From positions 1-64,000 of the forward strand of contig NZ_JADEXP010000003.1 of the NCBI RefSeq assembly GCF_015207065.1: a stretch of DNA of 64,000 nucleotides. The letters run 5' to 3'. The DNA comes from Leptolyngbya cf. ectocarpi LEGE 11479 (lineage in GTDB: Bacteria > Cyanobacteriota > Cyanobacteriia > Phormidesmidales > Phormidesmidaceae). Of this stretch, positions 37,359 through 46,979 are shown piece after piece. A program made the position numbers and the translations under genes. Under the pieces are notes generated by a model. The model was not told where the DNA came from and made no database searches. It saw only the letters and a list, made by a program, of their open reading frames with translations. Within the stretch, counting starts at the first letter, position 1; the number at the start of each line of letters is the position of its first letter.

Positions 37359-37796
37359 ATGGTGTTTGACTATATTTTCAACTTTGGCAACTTATTTGTG
37401 CTGCCGTTTTGGACGCTGATGGTGCTTGTGCCTAACTGGGAGGTGACCCGTAAAGTCATGGCGTCCTATATTCCTTTTGTGGTGCTAGCTGTACTCTATG
37501 TCTATTGCTTTGTTGCCAGCCTGGACCCTGACAAGCTAGAGGAGTTTGCGAATCCCACACTGACAGTTCTGGCAGATCTGTTCTCCGATGAGAAGGTCAT
37601 GACCACTGGCTGGGTTCATTTTTTGGTTATGGATCTTTTTGTGGGTCGCTGGATTTATTTACAGGGTCAGGAGAAGCAGCTTTTTACTCGGCATTCCTTG
37701 GCGTTATGCCTATTTGCAGGACCCATGGGGTTGTTGTCACACGTTATTACTGCATGGATGACCCCTTTGTTTAAAAAGCCTGCTGAGGCAGCTTGA
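37359..37796 (+). CDS. ABA4-like (DUF4281) membrane protein
   Basis: 145 residues with four predicted membrane segments. The start 'FDYIFNFGNLFVLPFWTLMVLVPNW' and 'GWVHFLVMDLFVGRWIYLQ' match the ABA4/DUF4281 family, which in plants is needed for neoxanthin formation and in cyanobacteria has been linked to carotenoids. The residue string 'WVHFLVMDLFVGRW' is the strongest hallmark. Its cyanobacterial reaction is not established. The gene follows the cellulase by 81 bp on the same strand. Confidence 0.85.
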   Translation: MVFDYIFNFGNLFVLPFWTLMVLVPNWEVTRKVMASYIPFVVLAVLYVYCFVASLDPDKLEEFANPTLTVLADLFSDEKVMTTGWVHFLVMDLFVGRWIYLQGQEKQLFTRHSLALCLFAGPMGLLSHVITAWMTPLFKKPAEAA

Positions 37797-38095
37797 ACTG
37801 AGCTGCTTTAGTAAAACGATATTGATGGCGCTTGGTCTTTAGGGCTGAGGCGTATTGCTGTGGTCTGAAATCCTACAAAAGTCTAATTTATGCAAATCTA
37901 TCCTGGGATAGCGCAAAGGCCAACGTAGATCTCGGTGTGAATAACGTCAGTATGTATTGGCTGCCACCTCACAAACACTTCGCGTTTTTGATGAGTAATT
38001 TGCGCACAATTACGCGACTCATATGGCTGAACTCTCGGCATCATGGCAGTACAGACCCGTTATTCCACCACAGTTAAACGCGAGAATTACGTCCT
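37797..38095. other. Intergenic region, no feature seen
   Basis: 299 bases. An 81-codon open frame (37832-38077) lacks any similarity and a good ribosome site. Confidence 0.35.
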
Positions 38096-38299
38096 ATGGT
38101 CGCCGTCAGAAAGCCAGAAATATCACCAGAGGTTATTTTACAGCAGGTCTGGAATACCCATAAGCTGACGCGCAAAGACTATGTGAGACTATCGTCTTTT
38201 TTACTATCTATTGTTGAGTTGACCCCGCACCAGCGAGAACAGGTGCATCATATTTTTGATGAGCTGAGTATGGGTAAAATTCAACTGATTGACCAGTAG
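38096..38299 (+). CDS. Small conserved protein, unknown
   Basis: 67 residues: 'EISPEVILQQVWNTHKLTRKDYVRLSSFLLSI' and 'LTPHQREQVHHIFDELSMGKIQLID'. The composition and helical pattern suggest a real two- or three-helix protein. Similar short proteins are common in cyanobacteria, but I cannot name a family. It is convergent with mutS. Confidence 0.6.
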   Translation: MVAVRKPEISPEVILQQVWNTHKLTRKDYVRLSSFLLSIVELTPHQREQVHHIFDELSMGKIQLIDQ

Positions 38300-38331
38300 G
38301 GCCTCCTTCTACTCTCGTTACACACAGAGGG

Positions 38332-41007
38332 TTACCCACCAAAAATATTGAGCTGCGAGTCAGGATCGGCTTCAGCAACCATGTGTTTCTTTGATGGTTT
38401 TTTCGGACGGCTGCCTTGGCGTAAGCCAACGGCGATTTTACTGTGTTTTTCAATCTGACCCATAACTTGCTGGGCTCGCTTGATGACGCTAGAGGGCAGA
38501 CCGGCCAGACGCCCTGCTTCTATGCCGTAGGAGCGATCGGCCCCCCCTGGCTGTACCTGGTGCAGGAAGATTATTTGATCAGGCATTTCTTTGACCGTTA
38601 CTTGAAAGTTGGCTACGTTCTCTAAGAGGGATGCCAGTTCATTGAGTTCATGATAGTGGGTGGCAAAAATAGTGCGGGCACCAATCTCGCTGGCTAGATG
38701 TTCGGCTACGGCCCAGGCAATGGAAAGCCCGTCAAACGTGGCGGTGCCGCGACCAATTTCGTCGAGCAGCACCAATGATTTGGGGGTGGCGTGGTTAAGG
38801 ATATTAGCGGTTTCGTTCATTTCTACCATGAAGGTGGATTGACCCGTGGCCAGGTCATCGACAGCGCCAACGCGGGTGAAGATGCGATCGCAAACCCCCA
38901 ACACGGCCCCCTGCGCCGGGACAAAACTGCCCACCTGCGCCATCAGTTGAATCAATCCCACCTGGCGTAGATAGCAGCTTTTGCCGCTGGCATTGGGACC
39001 GGTCAAAATCACCAGATCGGGTGTTTTTTCAGCGGTATCATAGCCCAGACCCGTTGAATTAGGCACAAAAAAGCCAGCGGGCAGCGACTGCTCAACCACC
39101 GGATGCCGACCAGCTTCGATGGTCAGGGTGCGGCCTTTGACCATTTTTGGACAACAATAGCCTTGATAGATGGCAATCTCCGCCAGACCACAGAGGACAT
39201 CTGCCGCCGCCACATTCACCGCAACTTTACGAATCAGTTCCGCATGTTTGCCGACGTCTTCGCGCAGCCCTAGAAAAATCTCGTACTCAATTTGATTAAT
39301 CTCATCCTTGGCGTTGAGGATACGAGCTTCTCTCTCTTTGAGTTCTGGAGTGATATAGCGCTCCTCATTGGTCAGGGTTTGTTTGCGAATGTAGTCGTCT
39401 GGTGCTTGATTGCTTTTAGCTCGCGAGATACTGATGTAGTAGCCAAAGGCTTTGTTAAACCCAACTTTTAGATTAGAAATGCCAGTGCGGTCCCGCTCGG
39501 TGACTTCCAAGTTGGCAATCCAGCGCTGGTCGCTGCTCACCTGGTCTCGCAAACTATCCAAATGAGCGTGAACACCCTCACGAATGAGGCCGCCATCGGT
39601 GAGATAGAGCGGGGGGCTATCGACCAGGTGCGATCGCAGCTGCTGACCCATTTGCTCCAGCTCTTGTGGTACCGTCTGCAGCTTGACCAAATAGGGCGAT
39701 TGACCATGGGCCATCAGGGCCGCCAGGTCCGGTAGTTTTTCAAAGGACTCAGCCATAGCCACCAGGTCGCGCCCGTTAGCCGTTCCTGAACCCGCGCGCC
39801 CGGCCAGCCGCTCCAGGTCATAGATCTGTTTCAGGATCAGCTGCAGCTGCTGTCGCAGGGTGCCATTATCTACGAGTTCGCTAATGGTGGTTTGGCGCTC
39901 ATGGATTTTTTCAATGCTGAGTAACGGCTGTAGCAACCAGCGCCGCAGAGCCCGACTGCCCATGGCGGTAGTGGTTTTATCCAAAGCCCACAGCAGCGAT
40001 CCGTGAAAAATTCCATCCCGGACTGTTTGGGTAATTTCCAGATTGCGCCGAGTTTGATTGTCAATGACCAGAAATTCTGTGGTTGTATAGGTGGAGAGAG
40101 GCCGTAGGGGAGCCAGACTCTCTTTTTGTGTATCTTCGAGATAGTTTAATAACCCGCCAGCGGCCCGCACCGCTAAGGGTAGCTGGTCACAACCAAAGCC
40201 TTCTAACGATCTCACACGATAGCTTTGCAACAATCGCTGTTTGGCTTCGGCATGGGTAAATGCGGTTTGAGACCGAAAGGTATAACAAAACTGGGTGGGC
40301 AGTCCCTCTGGTAGCTTGTCGGAGGTTTCTCCCGGGCGCAGCAGTGCGCCTAAATCAGGCGCATTTGTGGGGATTAACACCTCGGCGGGCTGCAGCCGCA
40401 TCAGCTCTTGGGCCAGCTGGTCGATGGTACTGCCCTGGGTGGTAAAAAACTCTCCTGTAGAGACATCTGCGTGGGCTAGACCCCAGTGTTTATCAGCAAT
40501 CACTAAAGCGGCTAAAAAGTTGTTGCGTTTAGCGGTGAGCATCCCCTCTTCGAGGATGGTGCCGGGGGTGATCACTCGGGTAACTTCTCGTTTGACCAGT
40601 CCCTGGGCCTGGGCGGGGTCTTCCACCTGGTCGCAAATGGCGATCGCAAATCCTTTTTCCACCAGCAGCGCACAGTAGCGATCCAGGGCATGGTGGGGGA
40701 TGCCCGCCAGGGGCACTTTGCCAATGGCTTTACCGGCATCTTTGCTGGTGAGGACGAGTTCGAGTTCGCGGGCAATTGCGATCGCATCTTGAAAAAACGT
40801 TTCAAAAAAGTCCCCCACCCGATACATCAGCAGGGCGTAGGGATAGGCATCCTTCACCTCAGCATAGTGCCGCATCATCGGTGTCAGGTCCGAACGCTCC
40901 ACCTCTGCATAGTTGGTGTACCGTACCGTATGCTTGAGCAACCGTTCTGGAATACCAATGTCTTTTGAGTCTGGTTGATCGGTGGTAGTGGCCTTGGATG
41001 CAGTCAT
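38332..41007 (-). CDS. mutS: DNA mismatch repair protein MutS
   Basis: 891 residues. Recognises mispairs and starts repair with MutL. The mismatch-binding motif is in '[21 protein letters not shown]' with the GxFYE-type Phe and Glu in 'GDFFETF'. Walker A is '[14 protein letters not shown]', Walker B '[16 protein letters not shown]', followed by 'ATHYHEL'. C-terminal dimer region '[18 protein letters not shown]' is normal. The final about 35 residues are basic and end 'LNIFGG'. It is a stand-alone gene on the minus strand. Confidence 0.97.
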   Translation of the reverse strand: MTASKATTTDQPDSKDIGIPERLLKHTVRYTNYAEVERSDLTPMMRHYAEVKDAYPYALLMYRVGDFFETFFQDAIAIARELELVLTSKDAGKAIGKVPLAGIPHHALDRYCALLVEKGFAIAICDQVEDPAQAQGLVKREVTRVITPGTILEEGMLTAKRNNFLAALVIADKHWGLAHADVSTGEFFTTQGSTIDQLAQELMRLQPAEVLIPTNAPDLGALLRPGETSDKLPEGLPTQFCYTFRSQTAFTHAEAKQRLLQSYRVRSLEGFGCDQLPLAVRAAGGLLNYLEDTQKESLAPLRPLSTYTTTEFLVIDNQTRRNLEITQTVRDGIFHGSLLWALDKTTTAMGSRALRRWLLQPLLSIEKIHERQTTISELVDNGTLRQQLQLILKQIYDLERLAGRAGSGTANGRDLVAMAESFEKLPDLAALMAHGQSPYLVKLQTVPQELEQMGQQLRSHLVDSPPLYLTDGGLIREGVHAHLDSLRDQVSSDQRWIANLEVTERDRTGISNLKVGFNKAFGYYISISRAKSNQAPDDYIRKQTLTNEERYITPELKEREARILNAKDEINQIEYEIFLGLREDVGKHAELIRKVAVNVAAADVLCGLAEIAIYQGYCCPKMVKGRTLTIEAGRHPVVEQSLPAGFFVPNSTGLGYDTAEKTPDLVILTGPNASGKSCYLRQVGLIQLMAQVGSFVPAQGAVLGVCDRIFTRVGAVDDLATGQSTFMVEMNETANILNHATPKSLVLLDEIGRGTATFDGLSIAWAVAEHLASEIGARTIFATHYHELNELASLLENVANFQVTVKEMPDQIIFLHQVQPGGADRSYGIEAGRLAGLPSSVIKRAQQVMGQIEKHSKIAVGLRQGSRPKKPSKKHMVAEADPDSQLNIFGG

Positions 41008-41171
41008 AGGGGGTCTGAACCGTGGAAACTTGAAGCCGCATCAGCATGCCCTGAGGGGGCGACTAGATGTGACTACCGTGACTCAATTTTAGGATGCTTG
41101 TTCAAACCTAATCGCTAAGATATCCAGGAAAATCCACAAACGCGTGTCTAGCGTCTAGGATCATCTGACCT

Positions 41172-41738
41172 ATGCTTGTTCGCTCATGGTGGCTGATGCT
41201 AACCGATATTCAGACTCGAAAGTTGACAAAACTTTTTCACCTGTACGATGCCGATAATGACGGCGTGCTAGTGCAGCAGGATTTTATTGCCTTAGCGGCC
41301 CGTCTGTCTGCACTACGTCAGGGGCAGACTGTGTCCTATCACACTCAGATCCTGGCCCATCTGCAGCAGGATTGGGGGTGTCTTTGTCAGGCTGCCGATT
41401 GCGATCGCGATGCTCGCATCACCTTGGATGAGTGGCTCACTTATTACGAGCAGGTGCTAGATGATATCAATCAATATGCCAGTCGAGTGATAGCGCTGGT
41501 CACGCTGCTATTTGCCACCTTTGACCAGGACGGTGATGGGCAAATTAGCGAGCAGGAATGGATCGGCCTACTGTCAGTATTTAATGTGCTGCCAATCTAT
41601 GCCTCGTCTATCTTTCTGAATCTGGATGTCAATCAAGATGGTGTACTCAACCAAGACGAGGTCCTGACGCTGATCCACGATTTTTTCTACATCAACGAAC
41701 CTTCGGCACCTGTTAACGTTATGTTTGGACCGTATTGA
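41172..41738 (+). CDS. EF-hand calcium-binding protein
   Basis: 188 residues with four EF-hand loops: 'DADNDGVLVQQDF', 'DCDRDARITLDEW', 'DQDGDGQISEQEW' and 'DVNQDGVLNQDEV'. Loops 1, 3 and 4 keep Asp at positions 1, 3 and 5. Loop 2 has Ala at position 5 or 6 and may bind weakly. No signal peptide is evident. The likely start is 'MLTDIQTRKLTKLFHLYD' nine codons in (about 41196). A hydrophobic C-terminal region is absent. A repeated ggccagac hairpin overlaps the stop. Confidence 0.88.
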   Translation: MLVRSWWLMLTDIQTRKLTKLFHLYDADNDGVLVQQDFIALAARLSALRQGQTVSYHTQILAHLQQDWGCLCQAADCDRDARITLDEWLTYYEQVLDDINQYASRVIALVTLLFATFDQDGDGQISEQEWIGLLSVFNVLPIYASSIFLNLDVNQDGVLNQDEVLTLIHDFFYINEPSAPVNVMFGPY

Positions 41739-41770
41739 TCGGCCAGACGGCCAGACGGCCAGACCGATCA
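41737..41770. repeat. Triple ggccagac hairpin
   Basis: Three ggccagac-type units between short arms tgatcgg (41737-41743) and ccgatca (41764-41770). It starts within the stop codon of the EF-hand gene and could end its transcript. Confidence 0.5.
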
Positions 41771-41804
41771 TCGGGCTGTGTATCTCTAACTAACGTTTCT
41801 TTAT

Positions 41805-42656
41805 ATGGGTTCTCTGACGCCGTCGGCCTTGCCATCTACTGATTTGCCCCAGCTCTCACCTGTACCGTTGGGATGGACTACCGATGATCGGATTGTCGCC
41901 CGGGCTCATTTGGTGGGGGAGCGGTTAGTGCTAAAAACTCTAGAGACGACCGCAGCCCTGTCTACGAATCCGCTGATTGTCCGGGCTGGGGCCTCTGGGT
42001 GTGCTGTATTGCTCAGATATGGTGTCGTTGTAGTATTTAACCTTGACCCGACAGAAGAGGCTCAGTATTTAGACTCGCTCACACCGTTTATCAAAGAACC
42101 CTCGGCAGAGCCTGTTTTTGAGGAGTTGATATTAGCGTTCCGGCCCGATGCTAAGGAACGTTTGGAACAGGCCAATCTGTGGCTTAAGGACTGTAGTGCC
42201 GAGCGGCTGCAGATCGTCGCAGAAGCGCTGGCCAAGAGCGTGGTGTTAGATTACTACGAGCAGAAAGTTTCCAGCCTGTTCGCTCAAATTAAGCCCTTTA
42301 CGACCGCCATTCAAGATCCGCATCAGCGACCGCCTAAGGAAAAGGAGCTACTGCGCTATATCGGTGGAACTCTGCTGATTCAACAAAAGATGCTAGGCAT
42401 CGTTGAAGTCGGCGATAAACCGGACCCAATTTGGGATTTTCCTGACCTTAATCGCCTGTATTTACGCCTGGAAGATGAATATGAGCTGCGGGAACGGTTG
42501 CTGATTTTAGAGCAAAAGCTTTCTCTCATTTCTCGCAGTGTTGAGACGGCTCTGGGCATACTACAGCAGGGCAGCAGCCATCGAGTGGAATGGTACATCG
42601 TGATTCTAATTGTGGTGGAGATTTTATTGGCTGTTTACGAGCTGTGGCTGCAGTAG
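41805..42656 (+). CDS. RMD1/DUF155 family protein
   Basis: 283 residues. The family's characteristic stretches are present: 'AGASGCAVLLRYGVVVVFNLDPTEEAQYL', 'LAKSVVLDYYEQKV' and the C-terminal membrane helix 'WYIVILIVVEILLAVYELW'. Members include yeast Rmd1 and mitochondrial RMND1. The biochemical role is not known. It lies 66 bp after the EF-hand gene on the same strand. Confidence 0.88.
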   Translation: MGSLTPSALPSTDLPQLSPVPLGWTTDDRIVARAHLVGERLVLKTLETTAALSTNPLIVRAGASGCAVLLRYGVVVVFNLDPTEEAQYLDSLTPFIKEPSAEPVFEELILAFRPDAKERLEQANLWLKDCSAERLQIVAEALAKSVVLDYYEQKVSSLFAQIKPFTTAIQDPHQRPPKEKELLRYIGGTLLIQQKMLGIVEVGDKPDPIWDFPDLNRLYLRLEDEYELRERLLILEQKLSLISRSVETALGILQQGSSHRVEWYIVILIVVEILLAVYELWLQ

Positions 42657-42711
42657 CTCTGGGCGATTGTCTGTGCACCCGGAAATCATCACGTTAGCTT
42701 TGTAGCTTACG

Positions 42712-44748
42712 TTGATGGCGCCCAATCTCGTATTGCGTCCTGTTTTGTCAGGGGGAAACACCATGAAACCTAAGGCTTTGCCAGTAGTCCTACGAAAGTT
42801 TATCTTTCGAGATGAGGTCTCTCCTGAAGACATGGCCTATCTTGATCAAGAGATTGATCACGGACAAGACAATGCTGCCGTGCGGCTGAGCAAAATCGGT
42901 GCTCCTGGGGCTCATCACAGCGCCATTCCTGGCTACTTTGTGATGAGTAGTGCGCCTCCCAATATCGAAGATGCCAAGGCGATGCAGCCGTCAGAGATCC
43001 AGGATGCGGCGCAGGGGGTGGCTGAAATTGCTAGCTATCTTTACGAGATCTATGCCCGCAGCGAAGGGCCTGATCCGGAGCTAACGATTGCTGTGCATGG
43101 GTACAACAGCGGTCGTAGTTCGGTAAGAGACTGGTACAAAAATATTTTTCAATATATTAATCGGCACGATCTGACTATTCCAAAACAGGGGAATCAGGTA
43201 TTTATCGGCTATCGCTGGCCATCGGAAAACATTGAGGTCAAAAGACTGGGAGAGGCGTTCCGCGCCCTGCCGCCGCTGCCCCGAGATCTGATGTTTCTGG
43301 GATTTTTGGGCGCATTTGTTTTACTCTTGCTAGAGCTGTTGACGACTTTTGACAAGACAGTACCTGGGTTTGCGATCGCACTATTTCTAGCTGTTCTATT
43401 AGGCGTATCGACGATTGTATTAACCCTGGTCATTCTACGAATGGTCGTGTACTTTCGCGATCGCTACCGGGCACAGAACTTTGGCGTATTGGATCTCGTG
43501 GAGTTACTCCGGCAAATTGATCGCTCTCTAGTCAACATGAAAGCTGCCGATATTAAGCGGCAGCACCCCGACGAGCAAAACCCTGCTGAGCAAGCTGCTA
43601 AATTTTGGCAGCAGACCCACCGAAAAGTGAAGCTCTCATTTTTGGGTCACAGCATGGGGGGCTTTGTCGTCACCAACGTGGTCCGAATTTTATCCGATGT
43701 GTTTGATTCTCGCTCCATTGGTAATCAACCTCCAGCGGATGTGGGCTCTGTTTTTCGCCTAGAGCGACTGATCTTAACGTCGCCGGATATCCCTGTCTTG
43801 ACCGTTGTGTCTAGTCGGGTAAACTTTCTCTCCTCGTCCTTACGCCGGTTTGCTGAATCGTACTTATTTAGCAGTGAAGGAGATTTGGCCCTGCGAGTTG
43901 CCTCTGCTACAGCTAACTACTTTACGTTTCCTAGCAGCAGTGAAGCCATGGGGTATCGTCTGGGTAACATCTCTCTAAAAACAACCTATGCAGACCCGAG
44001 AGACTATGGCATCGTTAACTTAGCAGATTTAGATCAAAATTTCTTTCCAGGCATATCGTTGGAAGAGTCTGTTGCCCGTAGCTCATATCAGGTAATGGAG
44101 CATCTCTTTTTAACCTATAGCTGGTGGTTTGGAGAGAAAGGATTTAACACACTGGCTAAAATGGCACGCGATCGCACGAAGGCAAGCCAAACGCAACAGT
44201 CACTCACCCAGCAACCACCCAAAATTACAGTTGCAGACTTCTTTACCTACTTTGATTGTACAGACTACAAGGACGTTACCTTTTCCCTGCAAAAAGGGCA
44301 GAGTAATTCTCAAGCTAAAGGACTACTCACCCGAGCCAATCGTAAGAAAGCACTGGGTTGGTGGGATTATTTAATGCTGGCAGTCGATGGATTACTCGGG
44401 AAACGCGATGTACACGGTGGCTATTTTCAAGGGCAGTTCACCCAGGAAATCATCTATCGCATCGCCTTTTTAGGGTTTACAGGTTATTTGGAAACCTTAG
44501 ATTCCGATCCTAAGCTGGCATTTGATCCCCATGTAGCATTGAGTAAGTTACATATGCGCTGTCGGGATTTGGGAATTCAAAGCTTTCTCTCTCCATTTCG
44601 CTATCGTGTGAACATTAAAGGCGAAAACATTACCCATAATAAACAGGAACTGATAGAGGCTATTGATCAAGAGGCATCTGAAATTCTGCAGGTGAACAAG
44701 ACGGCAGAATTTCTCAAGAGCCAAGGGTTTGATGTCGTTGTGAAATAG
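42712..44748 (+). CDS. Membrane-linked alpha/beta hydrolase (DUF900-like)
   Basis: 678 residues. N-terminal part has 'PELTIAVHGYNSGRSSVRDWYKNIF', the oxyanion-side 'HGYN' typical of DUF900-type hydrolases. Two hydrophobic segments follow (about 'LMFLGFLGAFVLLLLELL' and 'AIALFLAVLLGVSTIVLTLVIL'), then the nucleophile elbow 'SFLGHSMGGFVVTNV' with GxSxG. The C-terminal half is large and unfamiliar. A membrane-associated lipase or esterase role is inference. It likely starts at M18 (MKPKALPVV) after a short leader. A hairpin terminator candidate follows. Confidence 0.8.
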   Translation: MMAPNLVLRPVLSGGNTMKPKALPVVLRKFIFRDEVSPEDMAYLDQEIDHGQDNAAVRLSKIGAPGAHHSAIPGYFVMSSAPPNIEDAKAMQPSEIQDAAQGVAEIASYLYEIYARSEGPDPELTIAVHGYNSGRSSVRDWYKNIFQYINRHDLTIPKQGNQVFIGYRWPSENIEVKRLGEAFRALPPLPRDLMFLGFLGAFVLLLLELLTTFDKTVPGFAIALFLAVLLGVSTIVLTLVILRMVVYFRDRYRAQNFGVLDLVELLRQIDRSLVNMKAADIKRQHPDEQNPAEQAAKFWQQTHRKVKLSFLGHSMGGFVVTNVVRILSDVFDSRSIGNQPPADVGSVFRLERLILTSPDIPVLTVVSSRVNFLSSSLRRFAESYLFSSEGDLALRVASATANYFTFPSSSEAMGYRLGNISLKTTYADPRDYGIVNLADLDQNFFPGISLEESVARSSYQVMEHLFLTYSWWFGEKGFNTLAKMARDRTKASQTQQSLTQQPPKITVADFFTYFDCTDYKDVTFSLQKGQSNSQAKGLLTRANRKKALGWWDYLMLAVDGLLGKRDVHGGYFQGQFTQEIIYRIAFLGFTGYLETLDSDPKLAFDPHVALSKLHMRCRDLGIQSFLSPFRYRVNIKGENITHNKQELIEAIDQEASEILQVNKTAEFLKSQGFDVVVK

Positions 44749-44763
44749 TCGCTGGCCCTAAAC

Positions 44764-44816
44764 ACAACCCAATAAAATAGGGGTAGGAGCTTCTTCAACG
44801 CCCCCACCCCTGTTGT
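44764..44816. terminator. Terminator-like hairpin between convergent genes
   Basis: Inner stem aggggtagg (44779-44787) pairs with the stretch ending 44811 (one mismatch). Outer arms acaac (44764-44768) and gttgt (44812-44816) lengthen it. It lies between the convergent hydrolase and FKBP genes. Confidence 0.5.
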
Positions 44817-44834
44817 CGCTGATTAAAAGCGTGG

Positions 44835-45389
44835 TTAGCCCCCGACGCGGATGAGTTCCACATCAAAGATCAAGGTAGCATTGGGTGGAATGACTCCCCC
44901 AGCACCGCGAGGACCATAGCCCAAATCAGGAGGAATCACGAGCTTACGACGACCACCCACGCGCATGGTAGAGACGCCTTCATCCCAACCCTTAATGACT
45001 TGACCGACACCGATGGTGAAGGAGAAGGGACGGTTGCGATCGCGGCTACTATCAAACTTTTCACCATTTTCCAAGGTGCCGGTGTAATGCACAGTGACTG
45101 CCTGACCCTGGACAGGTAGAGCGCCAGTACCCACTTCTAGGTCTTCATACATCAGACCAGAGTCGGTTGTGGTCATATTTTCATCGGACATATCAGTCGT
45201 ATCCTCAGTTATTTCCTCGGGATCCAAGTCAGATGCTGCTTGAGCTATGAGCGTAGACTTGGCAGCTTGGGTTGTGGCCACGTCTGTGGGCAAATTACCT
45301 GCGACAGCTTCACTGCCCCCTAACTGCGTGGCAACTGCCACTACACAGCAAATGGCAAAAACCCCCAGACTAATTAAAACTTCTTTCAC
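44835..45389 (-). CDS. FKBP-type peptidyl-prolyl cis-trans isomerase
   Basis: 184 residues. An N-terminal hydrophobic segment '[18 protein letters not shown]' suggests export or anchoring. The C-terminal FKBP domain includes '[30 protein letters not shown]', '[14 protein letters not shown]' and '[23 protein letters not shown]', with the Asp, Phe and Tyr of the active site. GTG start at 45389 preceded by GGGAG. Such proteins help fold lumenal or periplasmic proteins, including photosystem components. Confidence 0.92.
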   Translation of the reverse strand: MKEVLISLGVFAICCVVAVATQLGGSEAVAGNLPTDVATTQAAKSTLIAQAASDLDPEEITEDTTDMSDENMTTTDSGLMYEDLEVGTGALPVQGQAVTVHYTGTLENGEKFDSSRDRNRPFSFTIGVGQVIKGWDEGVSTMRVGGRRKLVIPPDLGYGPRGAGGVIPPNATLIFDVELIRVGG

Positions 45390-45531
45390 AGTTTATTCTC
45401 CCAGTGCGATAGCGCAAGCGCTGATACTTCAGCTCGCAGCCTGCATCCAAATTGTACGTTACGAATCCTAAAAAATAGATCGAGCACCGGTCACATTTGT
45501 GTCGGTGTCGCTGGTCGCTGCAGGTTAATCC

Positions 45532-45855
45532 CTAGCGCCATTGCTTATTTTCTAGGTCCCGCAGTTGGCGTTCTAAACGGTCTAAGCGTCCTCGAAGTTC
45601 ATCCATTTCAGCCTGTCTGGGGACGCCTAGATCTTGCATAATATTGCGAATCTGACGCTGCAGCTGTTCGTCGATAGCAGCCTGGTCAATGTTGAACTGG
45701 GACATAAAGTCATCGACAAATCCCTTAGCCTGCTCTGGGTTTAGCTTGCCATCCTTAACCCAATCTTCGGTCACCTGACGTAGCTGTTCGGCTACCAGTG
45801 AGGTAGTGCCAATACCCAACATTAAAAGCTGCCGAAATAGATTGGATGAGTCCAT
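45532..45855 (-). CDS. Phasin-like coiled-coil protein
   Basis: 107 residues: 'LFRQLLMLGIGTTSLVAEQLRQVTEDWVKDGKLNPEQAKGFVDDF' then 'DELRGRLDRLERQLRDLENKQW', a C-terminal coiled coil. This layout matches the phasin/PhaF-like protein group seen in many cyanobacteria. Its role in polyhydroxyalkanoate is not assured, as no phaCE gene is nearby. Small and acidic, cytoplasmic. Confidence 0.72.
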   Translation of the reverse strand: MDSSNLFRQLLMLGIGTTSLVAEQLRQVTEDWVKDGKLNPEQAKGFVDDFMSQFNIDQAAIDEQLQRQIRNIMQDLGVPRQAEMDELRGRLDRLERQLRDLENKQWR

Positions 45856-46011
45856 AGTTTAGCTCTAAGGAATGAATGGTGAGACGATTTAGTCAACTGT
45901 AGTTGGAAACCTCAACGTTTCATCTTTTAAGAATTACAGTTTAGATGTCGTTTCAACTTATATAAACTTATTCTGGCAAACTATTGACGTATTCGACGGG
46001 CGGTTAACCGT

Positions 46012-46431
46012 ATGCTGCAAAGACTTCTATGGTGTGTGGTGGCTGTATGGGCGGCTATTGTCCTGGCGAGTGCCCCTGTCAATGCCGAAGTGACCTTTAC
46101 CCCTCAGCCATCTATGGTGATTGAATGGCTAAAATTTAGAGTAGATGCTACTCAGCGGGACCGCTACTTAGCGATTGATGACGAGATTTGGACGTCAGCC
46201 CTGGCTACCTATCCTGGCTTTTTAGACAAAACGACGTGGCTGGACCCAAAGCATGATGATGAGGTCATTTTTGTGATTGCTTGGGCTACCCGTGAGCAAT
46301 GGCAATCAATTCCTGAAGAGGAGTTAGAGCAAATTAACCAGCGGTTTGATGCAGCTCTAGGATTGAATTATGAAATGCTTGAGTCCAAAGAGTTTATTGT
46401 CCCTGCAGGGAAAGGCCTGAATGCTCCATAG
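46012..46431 (+). CDS. Exported TIGR03792-like cyanobacterial protein
   Basis: 139 residues. Signal peptide 'LWCVVAVWAAIVLASAPVNA' with AxA-type end. The mature part 'VIEWLKFRVDATQRDRYLAIDDEIWTSALATYPGFLDKTTWLDP' and 'EVIFVIAWATREQWQSIPEEELEQINQRF' matches my memory of the cyanobacterial family TIGR03792, which has an ABM-like (antibiotic monooxygenase) fold. Function unknown. Family name is from memory only. Confidence 0.75.
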   Translation: MLQRLLWCVVAVWAAIVLASAPVNAEVTFTPQPSMVIEWLKFRVDATQRDRYLAIDDEIWTSALATYPGFLDKTTWLDPKHDDEVIFVIAWATREQWQSIPEEELEQINQRFDAALGLNYEMLESKEFIVPAGKGLNAP

Positions 46432-46470
46432 TATAGATGAGTCCTCGTTTAGCTGCGATCGCAAACAACC

Positions 46471-46815
46471 ATGCCCAGCTGTCCCCAATGCCATCAGACA
46501 CTTTCAGGTGATGCCATCACCTGCAGCAACTGTGGGCTAGCACTCAAAGCCCACGGTCATCCAGGCATCGATCTGCATCGTGCCCAGGGGGATACCTATC
46601 TGTGTGAGAGCTGTACCTACCACATAGACGATAGCTGTACTTTTCCTCAACGCCCCCAAGCAACTACCTGTACGCTATATCAAGATTCAGCTGTCGCTCA
46701 GGAAGCTCGGCTTTCTGCGTCTGAGATTTATACGATTCCCTGGTGGCGAAAATATTCTGGGTGGCTAGCTCTCGGGGGTATCGTTCTTATTAGTATTGCC
46801 TTGGTGATTTTGTGA
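46471..46815 (+). CDS. Zinc-ribbon membrane protein, unknown
   Basis: 114 residues. The N-terminus has a CxxC...CxxC pair ('SCPQCHQTL', 'TCSNCGLAL') forming a zinc ribbon. A second cluster 'CESCTYHIDDSCTFPQRPQATTCTLY' has four more Cys and may bind a second metal. The C-terminus ends in a single helix 'WLALGGIVLISIALVIL'. No functional family is recognised. A perfect 36-bp palindrome starts 8 bp after its stop. Confidence 0.78.
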   Translation: MPSCPQCHQTLSGDAITCSNCGLALKAHGHPGIDLHRAQGDTYLCESCTYHIDDSCTFPQRPQATTCTLYQDSAVAQEARLSASEIYTIPWWRKYSGWLALGGIVLISIALVIL

Positions 46816-46822
46816 ATTCCAA

Positions 46823-46858
46823 CATCGTAGGGTCGTTCCATGGAACGACCCTACGATG
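46823..46858. repeat. Dispersed CCATGG-centred palindrome, copy 2
   Basis: Perfect 36-bp palindrome. Half-site catcgtagggtcgttcca is followed at once by its exact complement. Its core matches copy 1 at 1-32. It stands just after the zinc-ribbon gene stop. Confidence 0.95.
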
Positions 46859-46876
46859 AAATAATTAAAATTAAAA

Positions 46877-46979
46877 CGGGCCTGACGGGATTCGTAGGTA
46901 TACCGTCGCGAGCGCGACTACACGCAACGTCAGCTCTGCTGACAGAAGTTGCGGGTTCGTGTAGTTTTTCGAAATTAAA
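46877..46979. repeat. Structured insert with duplicated tRNA-Asp sequences
   Basis: The 18-base end of the tRNA-Asp gene (cgggcctgacgggattcg at 46980-46997) recurs directly at 46877-46894, with a similar A-rich lead. Between the copies lies a self-complementary stretch: gtcgcgagcgcgac (46905-46918), ctacacg / cgtgtag (46918-46924 and 46958-46964), and gtcagctctgctgac (46929-46943). It also holds gaagttgcgggttcg (46945-46959), the exact inverse of 46996-47010 inside the tRNA. Confidence 0.85.

Noticed and set aside
37832-38077. 81-codon frame in the gap before the 67-residue gene
   Set aside because: No ribosome site and composition unlike a protein.
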